Notes under the pieces: model-generated
Told to the model about the DNA's origin: nothing
What the model saw: the letters and a program-made list of their open reading frames with translations, nothing else
The model's database searches: none
Part shown: piece by piece, positions 1 through 10,300 of the stretch
Position numbering within the stretch: position 1 is the stretch's first letter
Layout: each line of letters begins with the position of its first letter
NCBI GenBank assembly: GCA_036346405.1
Contig: CM070561.1
Coordinates: 6,884,834 to 6,948,833, forward strand
DNA length: 64,000 nt
From: Phyllostachys edulis
Taxonomy: Eukaryota > Streptophyta > Magnoliopsida > Poales > Poaceae
Reading direction: 5' to 3'
Made by a program: the position numbers and the translations under genes

Positions 1-832
1 TTTGAATTTAAGATCGCTTATGTCATTGATCTTTACCTTTTTAACTCTTACTTCTTTTCAGAAAAAGAGGACGAAATGAGAAGGCTCCAAATTGAAGTTA
101 AAGATAAAACTTTGGTCGTTCACGAGATTTCTCGTATCGCCAAAGATAAAGATCAAGAGGTTGAAAGGCTGAAATCTCGGCAAGCAGGTAAGCAATTCTT
201 TACCTGCAGTCCTTCACAAGTTCTTTTCTTATTCTGATTCTCATTTCTTTTTAGAAATTGAACTCGAACTGGGAAGACTCGAAACTAAGGATCAGGAAAA
301 ATCCATGATTCTTAACGAGACCATCCGCATTGCCAAGGAAAACGCAAAGGACATTAGATTATGGGAGGAGCGGCATGCTGAGACCATTGCTTCCCATAAT
401 AAGGAAATCGAGAAGTTAGATTCTCGACTAGCAGGTAAGGAATTCTTTACCTGTGAACTAGTTCTTTCCTCTTCTAGGAATTATTTTTGCTTGACCGGTC
501 TTACCCTTTCGAGCAAGTAGTCGAGAATGAACAACTCATGAGGCTTCGACTCAGAACCAACAGAGATGAAGTAGATGAAGATTAATCTTCAAGGCAACAT
601 CACGCTCCTGAACAATATACTTGGTGAGCTGCGTGGTGAGGGAAAAACTCCTCCAAAAGACACGATAGCTGCTCATATAAGTACTATTGAGGAACAAGTC
701 GGGACTTTGCAAGAACTGGTGACCACTCTGAAGGCCAACCAAGCTGACTCGATAAAGGAGGCGGTCGAAGGTGCAGTAAGTTATGTATTGGCAAAACTTA
801 AAGCTCATGACCCCACCTTAATGTGCAACTAA
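1..832 (+). pseudogene. Antisense coiled-coil gene carried by the Tat-type element (C-terminal part, spliced)
   Basis: Read on the plus strand, opposite to the element's gag-pol, this stretch looks like the last exons of a spliced gene. Exon about 62-187 is entered by an AG and left by GTAAGC; exon about 255-434 follows an AG and ends at GTAAGG; a third starts near 500. The products are charged and heptad-like (motifs LRLRTNRDEV, EEQVGTLQELVTTL), as in a coiled coil. The third exon stops in one frame while the rest (575-832) is open in another, so at least one frameshift is present. Tat-lineage Ty3-gypsy elements are known to carry an antisense ORF between integrase and the 3' LTR, often annotated as 'putative gypsy type transposon'. 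Position and orientation fit that. The N-terminal part is beyond the left edge. Function unknown. Confidence 0.6.
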
Positions 833-1234
833 TCGACGCCGACTTCAATCGCCTTAGGCGTAGCAAGTCGTTTGATTGAAGAAATGCAACTTGACCAAAT
901 AGAAGGTCTCGGAGGAGATGCAATCGATCTCCTCTTTAGAGTAGTTTGTAATAAAACACAGTGAAAATAAGCTTTTCTTGATGTAATATATAATCCATCT
1001 TGTTTCTCGCAAATTATCTTGTCGAGTAGTTAGTAACTCAAAAGATAATTGACGAACAAAAGACTAAGAATTGAAGTCAAATTAATAACTTTATCCTAGC
1101 CCCCCGACTATTTACTTAGTTTATTTAAATAAACTAGGTAAATAGTGTTAAAAAGGGTTTCTGAAAACAGAGAGGTTTGATTAACTCGTAGTTTTTAATC
1201 ACGATTGTCATGCACTGGTCAAAAGAGTAGTAAT

Positions 1235-1310
1235 GAATCGACTCTAGGAAGTTCCTTCTAGTAGGCAGGACCACGTGCAGAGAGGAAAGGCTTCGACTAG
1301 GTGATATTAC
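1235..1310. repeat. 75-bp dispersed repeat, copy 1 (Tat 3' region)
   Basis: Core motif CTAGGAAGTTCCTTCTAG is itself palindromic. It is followed by GGCAGGACCACGTGCAGAG and CTTCGACTAGGTGAT. Two further copies lie at 1449-1520 and 1706-1781, all in the same orientation. Confidence 0.8.
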
Positions 1311-1448
1311 CATCTCCGATCAGATTAATCAAATCGAGAACGGCAACTTGAGTTAGGCAAACGTCTAGAGGACTTTTAAAAAATTCGTTCGTCCTTCCTT
1401 GGTAGACTCGATAAGTTTGTCCTGGTAGCAAAAGTAGAAAATTGAACT

Positions 1449-1520
1449 ATGCTAGGAAGTTTCTTCTAGTAGGCAGGACCACATGCAGAGAGGAAAGACT
1501 TCGACTAGATGTGTTTCTTC
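1449..1520. repeat. 75-bp dispersed repeat, copy 2 (Tat 3' region)
   Basis: Same block as at 1235, about 210 bp further on. Its core palindrome is slightly decayed (CTAGGAAGTTTCTTCTAG) and the end reads CTTCGACTAGATG. Confidence 0.8.
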
Positions 1521-1705
1521 CTCCGACCAGTTGAGACGGAACGAGTACACCAAAGGCGGTTGAATAAATCTAAGAAAGTGCACTCTGCTTAGAGTATTTT
1601 TCAAAATAACTGAAGAAATAAACTAAGGTGAAAAGAGCTGGCTTTAAGAATATTTTGACCAAATAGAACCCGAACTCTTTGTATTGGCAAAGAAAAGTGA
1701 GTAAT

Positions 1706-1781
1706 GAGTCGACACTAGGAAGCTCCTTCTAGTGGGCGTGACCACGTCTTGAGAGGAGAGGCTTCGACTAGGTGATGTTAC
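1706..1781. repeat. 75-bp dispersed repeat, copy 3 (Tat 3' region)
   Basis: Third copy, about 257 bp after copy 2. Core CTAGGAAGCTCCTTCTAG, then GTGACCACGTCTTGAGAG and CTTCGACTAGGTGATGTTAC. Confidence 0.8.
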
Positions 1782-2370
1782 TCGCCTTTCACCAAAGGTA
1801 AAGAAAACGGGTGTTTGGAATGTAGTCGAAAGATTATGAAAGAACTACTAAAAAATAAGACAATAGAGGCGAGAGAGAACATGAGGCTTTATTGTGCAAT
1901 GGTTTGTTACACATAAAACTTGCGTGAATCGGGTCGATGTTCCAAGAATTCGAGAGAACTCGGCGCCTTCCATTGCCAATCGTCTCGACCACGTCGTAAC
2001 TTCGACCATCGTAAGGACCTTCCCACTTGGGAGAAAGTTTATTCCGATTAGACTTGGATTGGCGAGCCTCAATACTAAGTCACCTCTGACAAGGTCATGA
2101 GGTTGGACCTTCGATCGTAGTATCTGCGCAAGCAGGCTTGTTGGTAGACCGCCGAATGGATTAAGGCCTGGTTTCTCATTTCTTCGAGTAGGTTAATGTC
2201 ATCCGCTCGAAGTTGTTCCTGGTTGGAGTCATTGAAAGTTTCACTGTGTTAACCGTATCTTTAGTTCCGGAGGAAGCATGGCTTCGCTCAAGACCGTAAA
2301 AGGGTGTTTCACCAGAGTCTGACTAGTAGTCGTCTTTAACTTCCCATAATACGGAGGGTAATTCTTGTAC

Positions 2371-3255
2371 TCAAGCCCCCGAGCGCTTGACGAGCTGGTC
2401 GAAGACTCGGGTTTTAATTCCCTGTATTATTTGGCCATTTGCACGTTCGACTGCCCCATTGCTTTGGGGATGGGCAACAGAAGCATAACATAACTTGGTA
2501 CCTAACTCGTCGCAAAATTCCTGAAATTTTGCGCTCGAAAATTGTTTACCATTATCTGTAATTATTCGACTTGGAACTCCAAATCGAGTAATTACGATCT
2601 CATCATGAACCGTTTTGTTTGCTTCGTTGTTATCCCAGCTCTGAGTTCGGCCGATCCATTTTGTGAACGTATCAATAACCACAAAAAGGAACTCAAAACC
2701 TCCTGGAGCTTTGGGGAACGGTCCTAGGATATCTAGACCCCAGATCGCAAAAGGCCAAGACAGAGGTATCGTTTGTAATGCTTGAGCTGGTTGGTGTATT
2801 TGCCTACTATGAAACTGGCATTAGACACACTTTTTAACCAACTCTTTAGCATTGTACAGGGCTGTCGGCCAGTAGAAACCTTGTCGAAAGACCTTACCGA
2901 CCAGCGTTCTGTAGGAAGCATGAGTTTCACAGATGCCACCGTGTATGTCGTGAAGGAGTGTTAATCCTTCGCTCTGCGGAATGCATCGCATGAGCACCCC
3001 TTGAGTACCTCGTTTATAGAGGACTTCTTCAACCAAAGTATACATTTTGGCTTTTTGGGATAAGCGATCTGCCTCGGGATCATCTTCAGGTATGGAGCCC
3101 TTCTGAAGATACTCGTAGATGGGAGCCATCCAGGTATCCTCATATTCTAGAGAGGCCATCTCAATAGGAGGTGTCTCTGGTTCTTCAACCAGGGACGGCT
3201 TTTGGAGTTGTTCCAAGAAGACTCCTTTTGGTACTACAGATCGGGAAGAAGCCAT
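2371..3255 (-). pseudogene. Integrase of the Tat-type Ty3-gypsy element
   Basis: Reads leftward. Codons from 3255 to about 2821 give the zinc-binding N-terminal part (LYKRGTQGVLMRCIPQSEG, then LLHDIHGGICETHASYRTLV, ending KELVKKCV). After a frame change, 2682-2371 gives the catalytic core. The three acidic residues are visible: D in MVIDTFTKW, D in IITDNGKQFSS, and E in SNGAVERANGQ. The enzyme would insert the cDNA copy into chromosomes. At least one frameshift separates the two halves and the C-terminal end is not clear, so no functional protein is expected. It lies directly downstream of RT/RNase H in the order expected for Ty3-gypsy. Confidence 0.9.
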
Positions 3256-3367
3256 TCGAGCAAGTCGGTCTCATGAGGAAATTATCCTTTCGAGGATGAA
3301 TTGTGCCTCAAACCAAAAAATGATTTTCTAGCTTACGACTTCCGATAAGTATCGAGACATTGTCGGG

Positions 3368-3829
3368 TTAGAGCACCGTACTCTTTCGACTTGATTCACG
3401 ACTAGTTGAGAGTCTCCTCACGAGTAGTTGGCGAATCGAGAGCTTTCGCACTCGTATGCCGCCTAGCAAACCTTCGTATTCTGCCACGTTTTTAGTGGCT
3501 TGAAAGTTTAATTGTATGGTATGCTTTAAGGTCTCTCCGGTAGGAGATACCAGGACCACCCTAGCTCCCGAGCCACTTAAAGTAAGTGAGCCGTCAAAGT
3601 ACATCGTCCATTGGTCGTGGGAATCGTACTGGGGATCCTGAACAGATTCAGGATTTGTCCATTCGGCGACAAAGTCTGCCAAGATCTGGGATTTAACGGC
3701 CGTTCGGGACACGAAATGGAGGTCAAACTCCTCAAGTTCGACTGACCATTTTGCCATGCGTCCCGCTGTTTCCCTATTCTGGAGGCTCGCTCCCAAGGGA
3801 AACTCAGAAGGTACAGCTATTTTGTGCAC
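3368..3829 (-). pseudogene. RNase H region of the Tat-type element
   Basis: Minus-strand peptide with the plant-type RNase H motifs WTMYFDGSLTLSGSGA and ATKNVAEYEGLLGGIR, preceded by the connecting segment GRMAKWSVELEEFDLHF. The domain would degrade RNA in RNA/DNA hybrids during reverse transcription. It follows RT (ends 3924) with a frame break of about 95 bp. The peptide runs into unrelated residues near its end, so a second frameshift is likely. Confidence 0.88.
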
Positions 3830-3923
3830 CTGAAAATAATGTCGCAGCTTCTCGAAGACATGAGGAGGGCATATAGAAGTTTTTGGACTGAGGGTAACGC
3901 CCCTTAGGCCGTGTAAAACTTCA

Positions 3924-4946
3924 CTAACGTAGTAAACCAGCCGTTATATCGCCACGTTCTACGACCAAGATCTTTAAGCTTCTCGCTTGTGGCGTGGCAG
4001 CTAGGTAAATTAAGAGCGTCTCTTCTGGCCTCGGAGAAACCAAAATAGGAGCACTCGTAAGATACCTCTTGACATCCTCAAAGACAGCGTTTGCCTCGTT
4101 CGACCACTCAAAACCTTCTTGTTTCCTTAGAAGTTTAAAGAAAGGTAGTCCTTTTTCTCCTAGTCGTGCGATGAAACAACTTAAAGCCGCCATGCACCCT
4201 GTGAGTTTCTGGACTTCTTTCTTTGTGGTTGGAGGGCGCATTTGGAGAATGGCCTTTATCTTTTCGGGATTTGCTTCGATTCCCCGTATAGATACTAGGA
4301 ATCCAAGCAATTTTCCTGAAGAGATTTCGAACACACACTTCTCAGGATTGAGTTTTAAACGGTGTTTTTTGAGGTTGTCGAATGTTTCTTGTAGGTCAGT
4401 GATATGATTAAATCTCTTCATGCTTTTAACGACTAGATCACCAACATATGCCTCCAGGTTTCGGCCTAGTTGAGATGAAAAAGTCGATTGCATCAAGCGT
4501 TGAAAAGAAGCGCCGGCATTTTTTAGACCAAATGGCATTTTGACATAGCAAAATATACCAAATGTTGTAATGAATGCGGTCTTTTCTTCATCGTCTAGAC
4601 ACATATTGATCTGGTGGTATTCAGAATATGCATCTAAAAAACTTAACATTTCACAACCTGTAGTAGAATCAACCAACTGATCAATACGAGGTAAAGGAAA
4701 ATTATCTTTTAGACAAGCTTTATTAAGATCAGTGAAGTCTGCACACATACGTCATTTGCCATTTGACTTCCTAACCATTACAGGGTTAACCAACCACTCT
4801 GGGTGGTCGACTTCTCTTATAAAGCTCGCTTTAAGTAGCTTATTCAATTCTGATTTAATAGCATCTCGTCGATCAGGGGCAAATCGCCGTAATTTTTGTT
4901 TTACGGGTACTTTGTCAGGCCGTAAAGCTAGCCTTTGCTCGATCAC
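3924..4946 (-). pseudogene. Reverse transcriptase of the Tat-type element, catalytic motif mutated
   Basis: Minus strand. From 4946 to 4752 the start of RT is seen (LRRFAPDRRDAIKSELNKLL ... EWLVNPVMVRKSNGK); after a stop it resumes at 4748 with MCADFTDLNKAC, FPLPRIDQLVD and FCYVKMPFGLKNAGASFQRL. The catalytic box reads YVGD where YVDD is expected, so the first catalytic Asp is lost. The frame is cut at the N-terminal side by the LARD-like insertion at 4947: the missing upstream residues resume at 15816 (PESPER, then IEQRLALRPD across the join). Dead gene. Confidence 0.95.
4942..4946. repeat. Target site duplication ATCAC, left of the LARD-like element
   Basis: ATCAC directly abuts the LTR start TGTGAGG; the identical pentamer follows the other LTR at 15812-15816. 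Removing 4947-15816 rejoins the Tat pol reading. Confidence 0.95.
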
Positions 4947-7900
4947 TGTGAGGACCCATGTTTTCTAGTCCTAATCGCGTAGCAGTAATCGGTAATTAGC
5001 GGTAGTTAATCTCGTCTTAGTGGTAATCTAACGATAGTATTGCGATCGTTGTTAAGCTTCTAGTTTGTCGTCAGCGCGTGGTTTAGTGGGTTTTGTTACT
5101 CGAGCATCCATCATCAGTCAGTAAAACCAATATTGCATCATTTCATCATTCCTTCTTTATCATCATCCATTCAATCTCAACATTCAATCACAAGTCTCAT
5201 TTGCATTTAGTAGTGCACAGTAGCATTAAGTCATAAATAAATTTTCATTTGCATTCTCATTAGACAAATAGAGCAAGTACACTGTTTGCAAGAGAATATT
5301 ACATCGATCTTTTTGAACATCGTAGTATTCAAATTTGACAGCATTCCCAGTACCCTGCATTCTTCTCTCCCTCCTTGCATAGCGGCAAGCAAGAACGCCT
5401 CATCCCTCCTCAACAAGACAAGCAAGACAACCAAAGACAACCAGACTTCGGGTTCATTCCCCCCACCTCCTAGCCTTCCAGTTCATTCCCCCCACCTCCT
5501 AGCCTTCCAGTTCATTCCCCCGTTTTTTTTTTGGTCAAAGGAGCAGCCCCAAAGGAGAATCCTTTCTTGGTTGCCATGCAGCAGCAGCAGAGCACCATTC
5601 AGCCCCCTCCTTCTCGGGCAAAGAATGCAAATTCATTCCCTTTCTTCACCCCCAAAGACCCAAAGACAAGCATTCATCCCCCACCCATGTCCCAGTGTTC
5701 TCAGCACATTCATCTCCCCCCAGTTGAAGCCACACTCATCTTCTCCAGTCCAAGCAGTGTCCATCCCCCCTTAAGGAACCTCCCCCTTAGCCACACTAGC
5801 ACAAAGCCTCACCACTTTATTCTCAGCCGAGAGCACAAGCACAAGCCACTGCCAGCACCACAACCAGCACAAAGCAAGGGAGGCAAGAAGTCCAGGAAGA
5901 AGGAAGCCAGGAAGCCAAGGGAGCCGAGGAAGGGGAGCAAGGGAGAAGAGCTAGACCGGAGGAGCCAGAACCATCGGCATCACCAAGCATCAAGCAGCTA
6001 GGAGCCTCACCCTCACGGCCACCACCATCTCAGCCACTGCAGAAAGGGGAAGAAAGGAACACCAACAAGGTCAGCACTGCAACCTTCTTCCCCATTCCAA
6101 ATCCCAGTCAAGGTAACCCAGCCAGATTTCTGGCTGTTTCCCCCCAATCCAAAGCATTCATTCAAATCACTAGGTTCTTGGTAGCATCCACACCAATCTT
6201 TCAGCCCATTCTTTGCATCACAGAGCAAGGGAGGGAGCAAGGATCAGAGAGCATAGGAGGGGATGATACCTCAGTGAGCCTTAGCCGAAACCACCCCCAT
6301 CACCTCCATTTTTGCATCATCAGGTAGCAACCAAACCACCATCAGTTATATGCATCAATCAAGCACCAGCAAGCAAAGTGAATAAATCAACCAAATCAAA
6401 TAAAATCTGATTTAACAAGTGGGGTTGAGGGAGGAAGCAACCGGGACCAGAGGCAGCAGAAGCCGGCGGTTGACAGCGGTTGGAGGCCGAGCCGTCGGGC
6501 CAGGCCGAGCCGAGGCGAAGGGGGAGCAGCAGAAGGAGACCAGGTCGGCCGGCAAGCGATGGGAAGCAAGGCGACGACAGCGCAAGCGCAAGCGTCGGTC
6601 GCACTGGTGCCGAGAGAAGCCACTAAGCCGACGGCGTCGGCTGGATCGACTGGCAGCGGTGGCGCTGGCCTTCGGCCGCGCTAGGGGAAGAAGAAGAGAA
6701 CCGGCTGCTGCGGTGGCCTAGACCGGGTCTAGGGCGACGAGTGGAGGCGAGCAGAGCCATGGGAGGAGGCCTGAGCAGGGCCAGGCCACAGCGGGAGGAG
6801 GTTGGGGCAGCACCTTGGGAGGTTGGAGAGGAAGAATGGGTTTGGGGGAGATTTGAATGGTAGTGTGTGTGGCTGTGGGTGCGTGCGTGTGTAGATAGGG
6901 CTGGCCGAGAGTGGGTGAGAAGAGAGAGAGAGAGAGAGAGAGAGAGGGGGAGTTAGGATAAGATTAGAGGTAAGGTTAGAGTTAGGATTTGGGTTTTTAG
7001 GTTTAAAGGAATGTTGTGTTTTCGAGTAGACTCTGGATAGTTGTTGCGATGGTTGTTTATTCCAGTAGCTTGTATTAATTAATTAGTTGTCTACTTTTTA
7101 ATTCTTGCGATTATTTTGGTTTAGCTTAGGTCTTGTCGATTAGTCCAGCTTAAAATTTATTTGTGGTTTAGTTGCTAGGTAAGTTGAGTAGCCGTTTTCC
7201 TGTTGTTAATAGACTAGCTTGCGTGTGTAGCAATCCTTGTGTATCGTCGGTAGTTTAGTAGGGCGTTGTGGGGAGTGCTAACTTAGAGTTAGATCTCGAA
7301 AAGTTTTATTAAATTAAAATTGTACTAACAATTAGGAGTCACTAACTTTTATATCTATTATATCACTCAAAAATCCACTATGTATTTACTTATAGTATTA
7401 TTCGTGCTACCGTATTGCTACAGAGGACGAACCAGCACCGGCAGAAGAAGTTGATCAGAGATTCGTCGACGCCAATCTTTCCTACAACTCCAAAAGGCAA
7501 GCTATCCTCTTGAACATAAACATAGTTAATTTAAATGTAAACCGTATATTGCACTATTGAGTTTATTGCATCAAAATTATTTTCTCAAAACTTAAATAAA
7601 TGATTGAGATGAAAATGATTAAGATGAATATGAAAGAAATGAGAATGAGAAGGAAAGAAAGAAATGGGAATTAATATGTGGGTAAAAGGGGGCCCTAGCA
7701 GGGGAAACGCGATGACGATGATGATGAGGTAAGAGGTGGGCCCCTTTTTACATATGGTTATAATATAAGGACGAACAAAACTCTTGCTCGATGCAAGTCA
7801 GAATTCAAGACCAACCATTTTCCCGTTTAGGCGGGCAGAAAATGCTACCTTGTTACATAATTATGATCTCCACAATGGGTCACATTGGAGTGCTGGGAGC

Positions 7901-8776
7901 AGGAAGGGAGCCGTCCCAAGGTGGAGTGTTAAGCGCTGGGGCAGAGAGCCACCTCAACCAACATTACTGGAACTCGGTGTATGACAAGGTCAGCAGCGTG
8001 ATTAAATCAGCACCGACGGAAAGTAATGAGTGGAGACTTAATCACGTAACCTGGAAAACGTTCTGTATTCTGGACTCGAACCCGCATCAAAGGAAATGCA
8101 GGGGACCCGGTTCATTTAGAGCTCAGAATAACTATGGGTAAAGTGGTACAAGCGTGCGCAGTGCTATACAAATCATGAATTCATGCCAGTCTCCTAGATT
8201 GGAGTCTACGGGAACCACCGGGGGTCTTTCTTCTCTCCGAGTAATAAGTAGTGTTTTCAGTATTAAAATTTGCCACCTAATGTTTTCTAAATTATTTTCA
8301 GAAAAGAGATGGCTTAGAAAATGTGATAACAACCAGAGATAGTCATCCAATGCATTCTTTGCTACTAATGCTTGCTGAGTACATTCGTGTACTCAACCTT
8401 GTTAGTATTCTCCTTTGTAGATCCTAGTCTGGCCGCCGGGAACTATCCCGAGTGGGACGAAGATCGTGTAGGTACTGGAGCAGTCGCAGGAGCAGAAGGC
8501 ACGGACTACGAGGACCTGGGGCGAGTAGAAGACCGGTAGGGCAAGGAAGGCAAGCGAGGGGACTTAGTCCCGTTTACCAGCTGTGAATTGCTATGTAAAA
8601 ACCTTAGCCTTGCGTGGCTATTATTGGAATAAAGAGGTACAGTTTCTATCTTATTGTCTGTCACAGAACCTCGATAAAGGCTTACTATTCGTTGGAGCGG
8701 TGTTTCTCGAGCAAACGAATAGTAATCCGTATGCCTAAGTGTAATTACCCTTGGGGTAATGACACGGGGCGTCACA
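4947..8776 (+). repeat. 5' LTR of the LARD-like element (3830 bp)
   Basis: Bounded by TG...CA. It contains a CT-rich stretch with a 32-bp tandem duplication near 5456-5520 (single copy in the other LTR), a GC-rich block 6420-6830, an (AG)n run near 6927-6945 and a GATGAC/GATGATG run near 7710. Several open frames (for example 5531-6001 and 6359-6721) occur, but none resembles a known protein and frames are not kept between the LTRs in the GC-rich part. They are treated as non-coding. Confidence 0.95.
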
Positions 8777-8778
8777 GG

Positions 8779-8790
8779 TGGTATCAGAGC
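8779..8790 (+). promoter_or_regulatory. Primer binding site (initiator tRNA-Met type)
   Basis: TGGTATCAGAGC starts 2 bp after the LTR end. This is the usual plant site complementary to the 3' end of initiator tRNA-Met, where minus-strand cDNA synthesis begins. It fixes the element's orientation as plus. Confidence 0.9.
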
Positions 8791-9386
8791 AATAAGATCG
8801 GGCCATGCTAATAAAATAGAAACTGTAGCAAGAACTTAGGTGTGTTTCTCTCGCTTACTATATTGCACTAATTACTTTATTAACTCTCGTCTGCATATCA
8901 ATTTCTATTGCCGGCCCATTTCAAAAGTATTATGTCAAAAAGCTCATCCCTCCCTAAAGTGACAGCCTGCTAACGTAAAACCATTCCCTCGTAGGAGGTT
9001 TAGGTCTAGTCTTCCGTCCAAGAGAGTACGGGGGGAAACATGTGCTTAGTCATAGGATTCGTGTTGTTAATTTCTGCTAATTAACCTGTCAGGCTAGCAA
9101 TTCAACCTAGGGTAGAATGCTTGAGACTATAGGTGTTGGGGTACTAATATAAGATCTTAAGTTGCATGCCGGGGTTAGAGGCATGTAGTAGAAACTCTGG
9201 CATGGACCTGCTTTTCCAATTTCGGGATAAGTATGGACCATACCCGTTAGCTTCTCATCATTTCATCTTTACAACCATAATGACCCGTCAGCATCTCAAG
9301 TAAATCAGTAACTACTTAAAGAAAATAAACTAAATGGCTGAAGATGTAAAAAGATGTCTTATCCCACTTCTGCACTTCAGTTTTCC
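8791..9386 (+). other. Leader between primer site and hairpin array
   Basis: No ORF or repeat of note. It is the 5' untranslated leader of the LARD-like interior. Confidence 0.6.
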
Positions 9387-9625
9387 CGGACGAGTGGTCC
9401 GTGGCACTCCGAGCGTGTAGCTCTGGCGTACCCAGGAGCGAAGTCCTGGGCGTACTCAGGAATGAACCCTGAGCGTTTCCCAACACGTAGTTGGGTAGTC
9501 TCGAGAACGGGATCTCGAGCGTACCTGGGCACGTGGATCCAGGATAGTGTAGGTTCGCACTCAGAGGCAAGCTCTGAGTGGTCCCAAACACGTGGTTTGG
9601 GCGGTCTTGAGAACGGGATCTCAAG
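9387..9625 (+). repeat. Tandem array of about ten short hairpins in the LARD-like leader
   Basis: Inverted repeats follow one another on a 22-24 bp period. Stems seen: CGGAC/GTCCG (9387), CCCAGG/CCTGGG (9431-9450), CTCAGG/CCTGAG (9455-9473), CCCAAC/GTTGGG (9479-9495), CTCGAG/CTCGAG (9500-9519), CCTGG/CCAGG (9524-9543), AGTG/CACT (9546-9561, weak), CTCAGAG/CTCTGAG (9560-9578), CCCAAAC/GTTTGGG (9583-9601) and CTTGAG/CTCAAG (9606-9625). Loops are near-constant within two alternating classes: ACGTG-like in the CCC...GGG type and AACGGGAT in two CT...AG types. Stems change while pairing is kept. Both strands are open here, but neither peptide resembles a known protein. It lies about 600 bp after the primer site, where packaging or dimerisation signals of retroelements usually sit; that role is inference. 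Confidence 0.85.
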
Positions 9626-9889
9626 CGTGACTAAGCACGAGAGACTCGGCTAGAATAGGATTTGGATCTTTTTGCATCTCTATGTTTCTTGGTGTTATTT
9701 GACTATCTGTGTATGGCATAATACAACCCACCCGCGAGTTAACTCTGTCAGATAAATACGATAACTCCTTCCCTACCATAAGTTACTGCTGAATTGTTAA
9801 CAACTAATGCAACTAGCAAAAGAATCACCTAAAAATATGAAGTGCTATAATTACAACAATTAATGCAACCATCTCTAAGCCTCTCCCCT

Positions 9890-10300
9890 ACAGGATGGAA
9901 GGTCAAGGAAGCAAAGAACGTGAATTGGGATTGAGATTTGGACTCACGCCACAAGAAAAGTCCATGAAAAATCCAGCAGTGAAACTCAGCAAGTCATCAC
10001 ATGGTCATCCTCAAGCTGCTACCATACCAGAAACCGACCAACTACCATCCATCACCTGCTCATAGACCTCGTCCATATATACAGCAACAACCACCGCCAA
10101 CATATGGATCACCTCAACAGCGACTCTTTAACCCACCTTTTTAGATACCAATAACTCAGCAGCAACCACCACCAAGATATGAACCACCCAGGCCAAGAAT
10201 TTTCAACCCATCCTTCCAGAAACCCATAGCCCAACAGCAATCTGTTGCCATAGCTCGTGGTTGTGCAAAGTGTAGAGGTCGCCCCCGGACGAATGATAGT
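9890..10300 (+). pseudogene. Broken gag relic of the LARD-like element
   Basis: Plus-strand peptide pieces rich in Pro and Gln (HRPRPYIQQQPPPTYGSPQQ, then QQQPPPRYEPPRPRIFNPSF) end at CAKCRGRPR, which looks like the first half of a CCHC zinc knuckle. A stop lies in TTTTTAGATACC near 10141. Gag-like tails before a zinc knuckle in gypsy elements have this composition. No start, capsid domain or complete knuckle is visible. It is the only coding trace in the interior and shows that the element derives from a coding gypsy ancestor. Confidence 0.55.

Larger units (their letters stand above)
833..2370. other. Non-coding 3' region of the Tat element between integrase and antisense gene
   Basis: No convincing coding sequence. 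It contains three spaced copies of a block of about 75 bp (see repeats) and no LTR. Tat-type elements usually have a long, variable, repeat-rich region here, and this stretch fits that position. Confidence 0.6.

Noticed and set aside
5286..6001. Open frames in the LARD-like LTR (also 12362-13037)
   Set aside because: Present in both LTRs simply because LTRs are copies; low-complexity (Pro/Ser/Lys), no domain, frame differs upstream between copies.
9387..9625. CRISPR-like regular spacing
   Set aside because: Units are contiguous hairpins with no identical repeats or unique spacers, in a plant retroelement leader.
9316..9653. Overlapping open frames of about 100 codons on both strands over the hairpin array
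   Set aside because: The palindromic content makes both strands open together; no start context, no known domain, and stems vary in ways that ignore codons.
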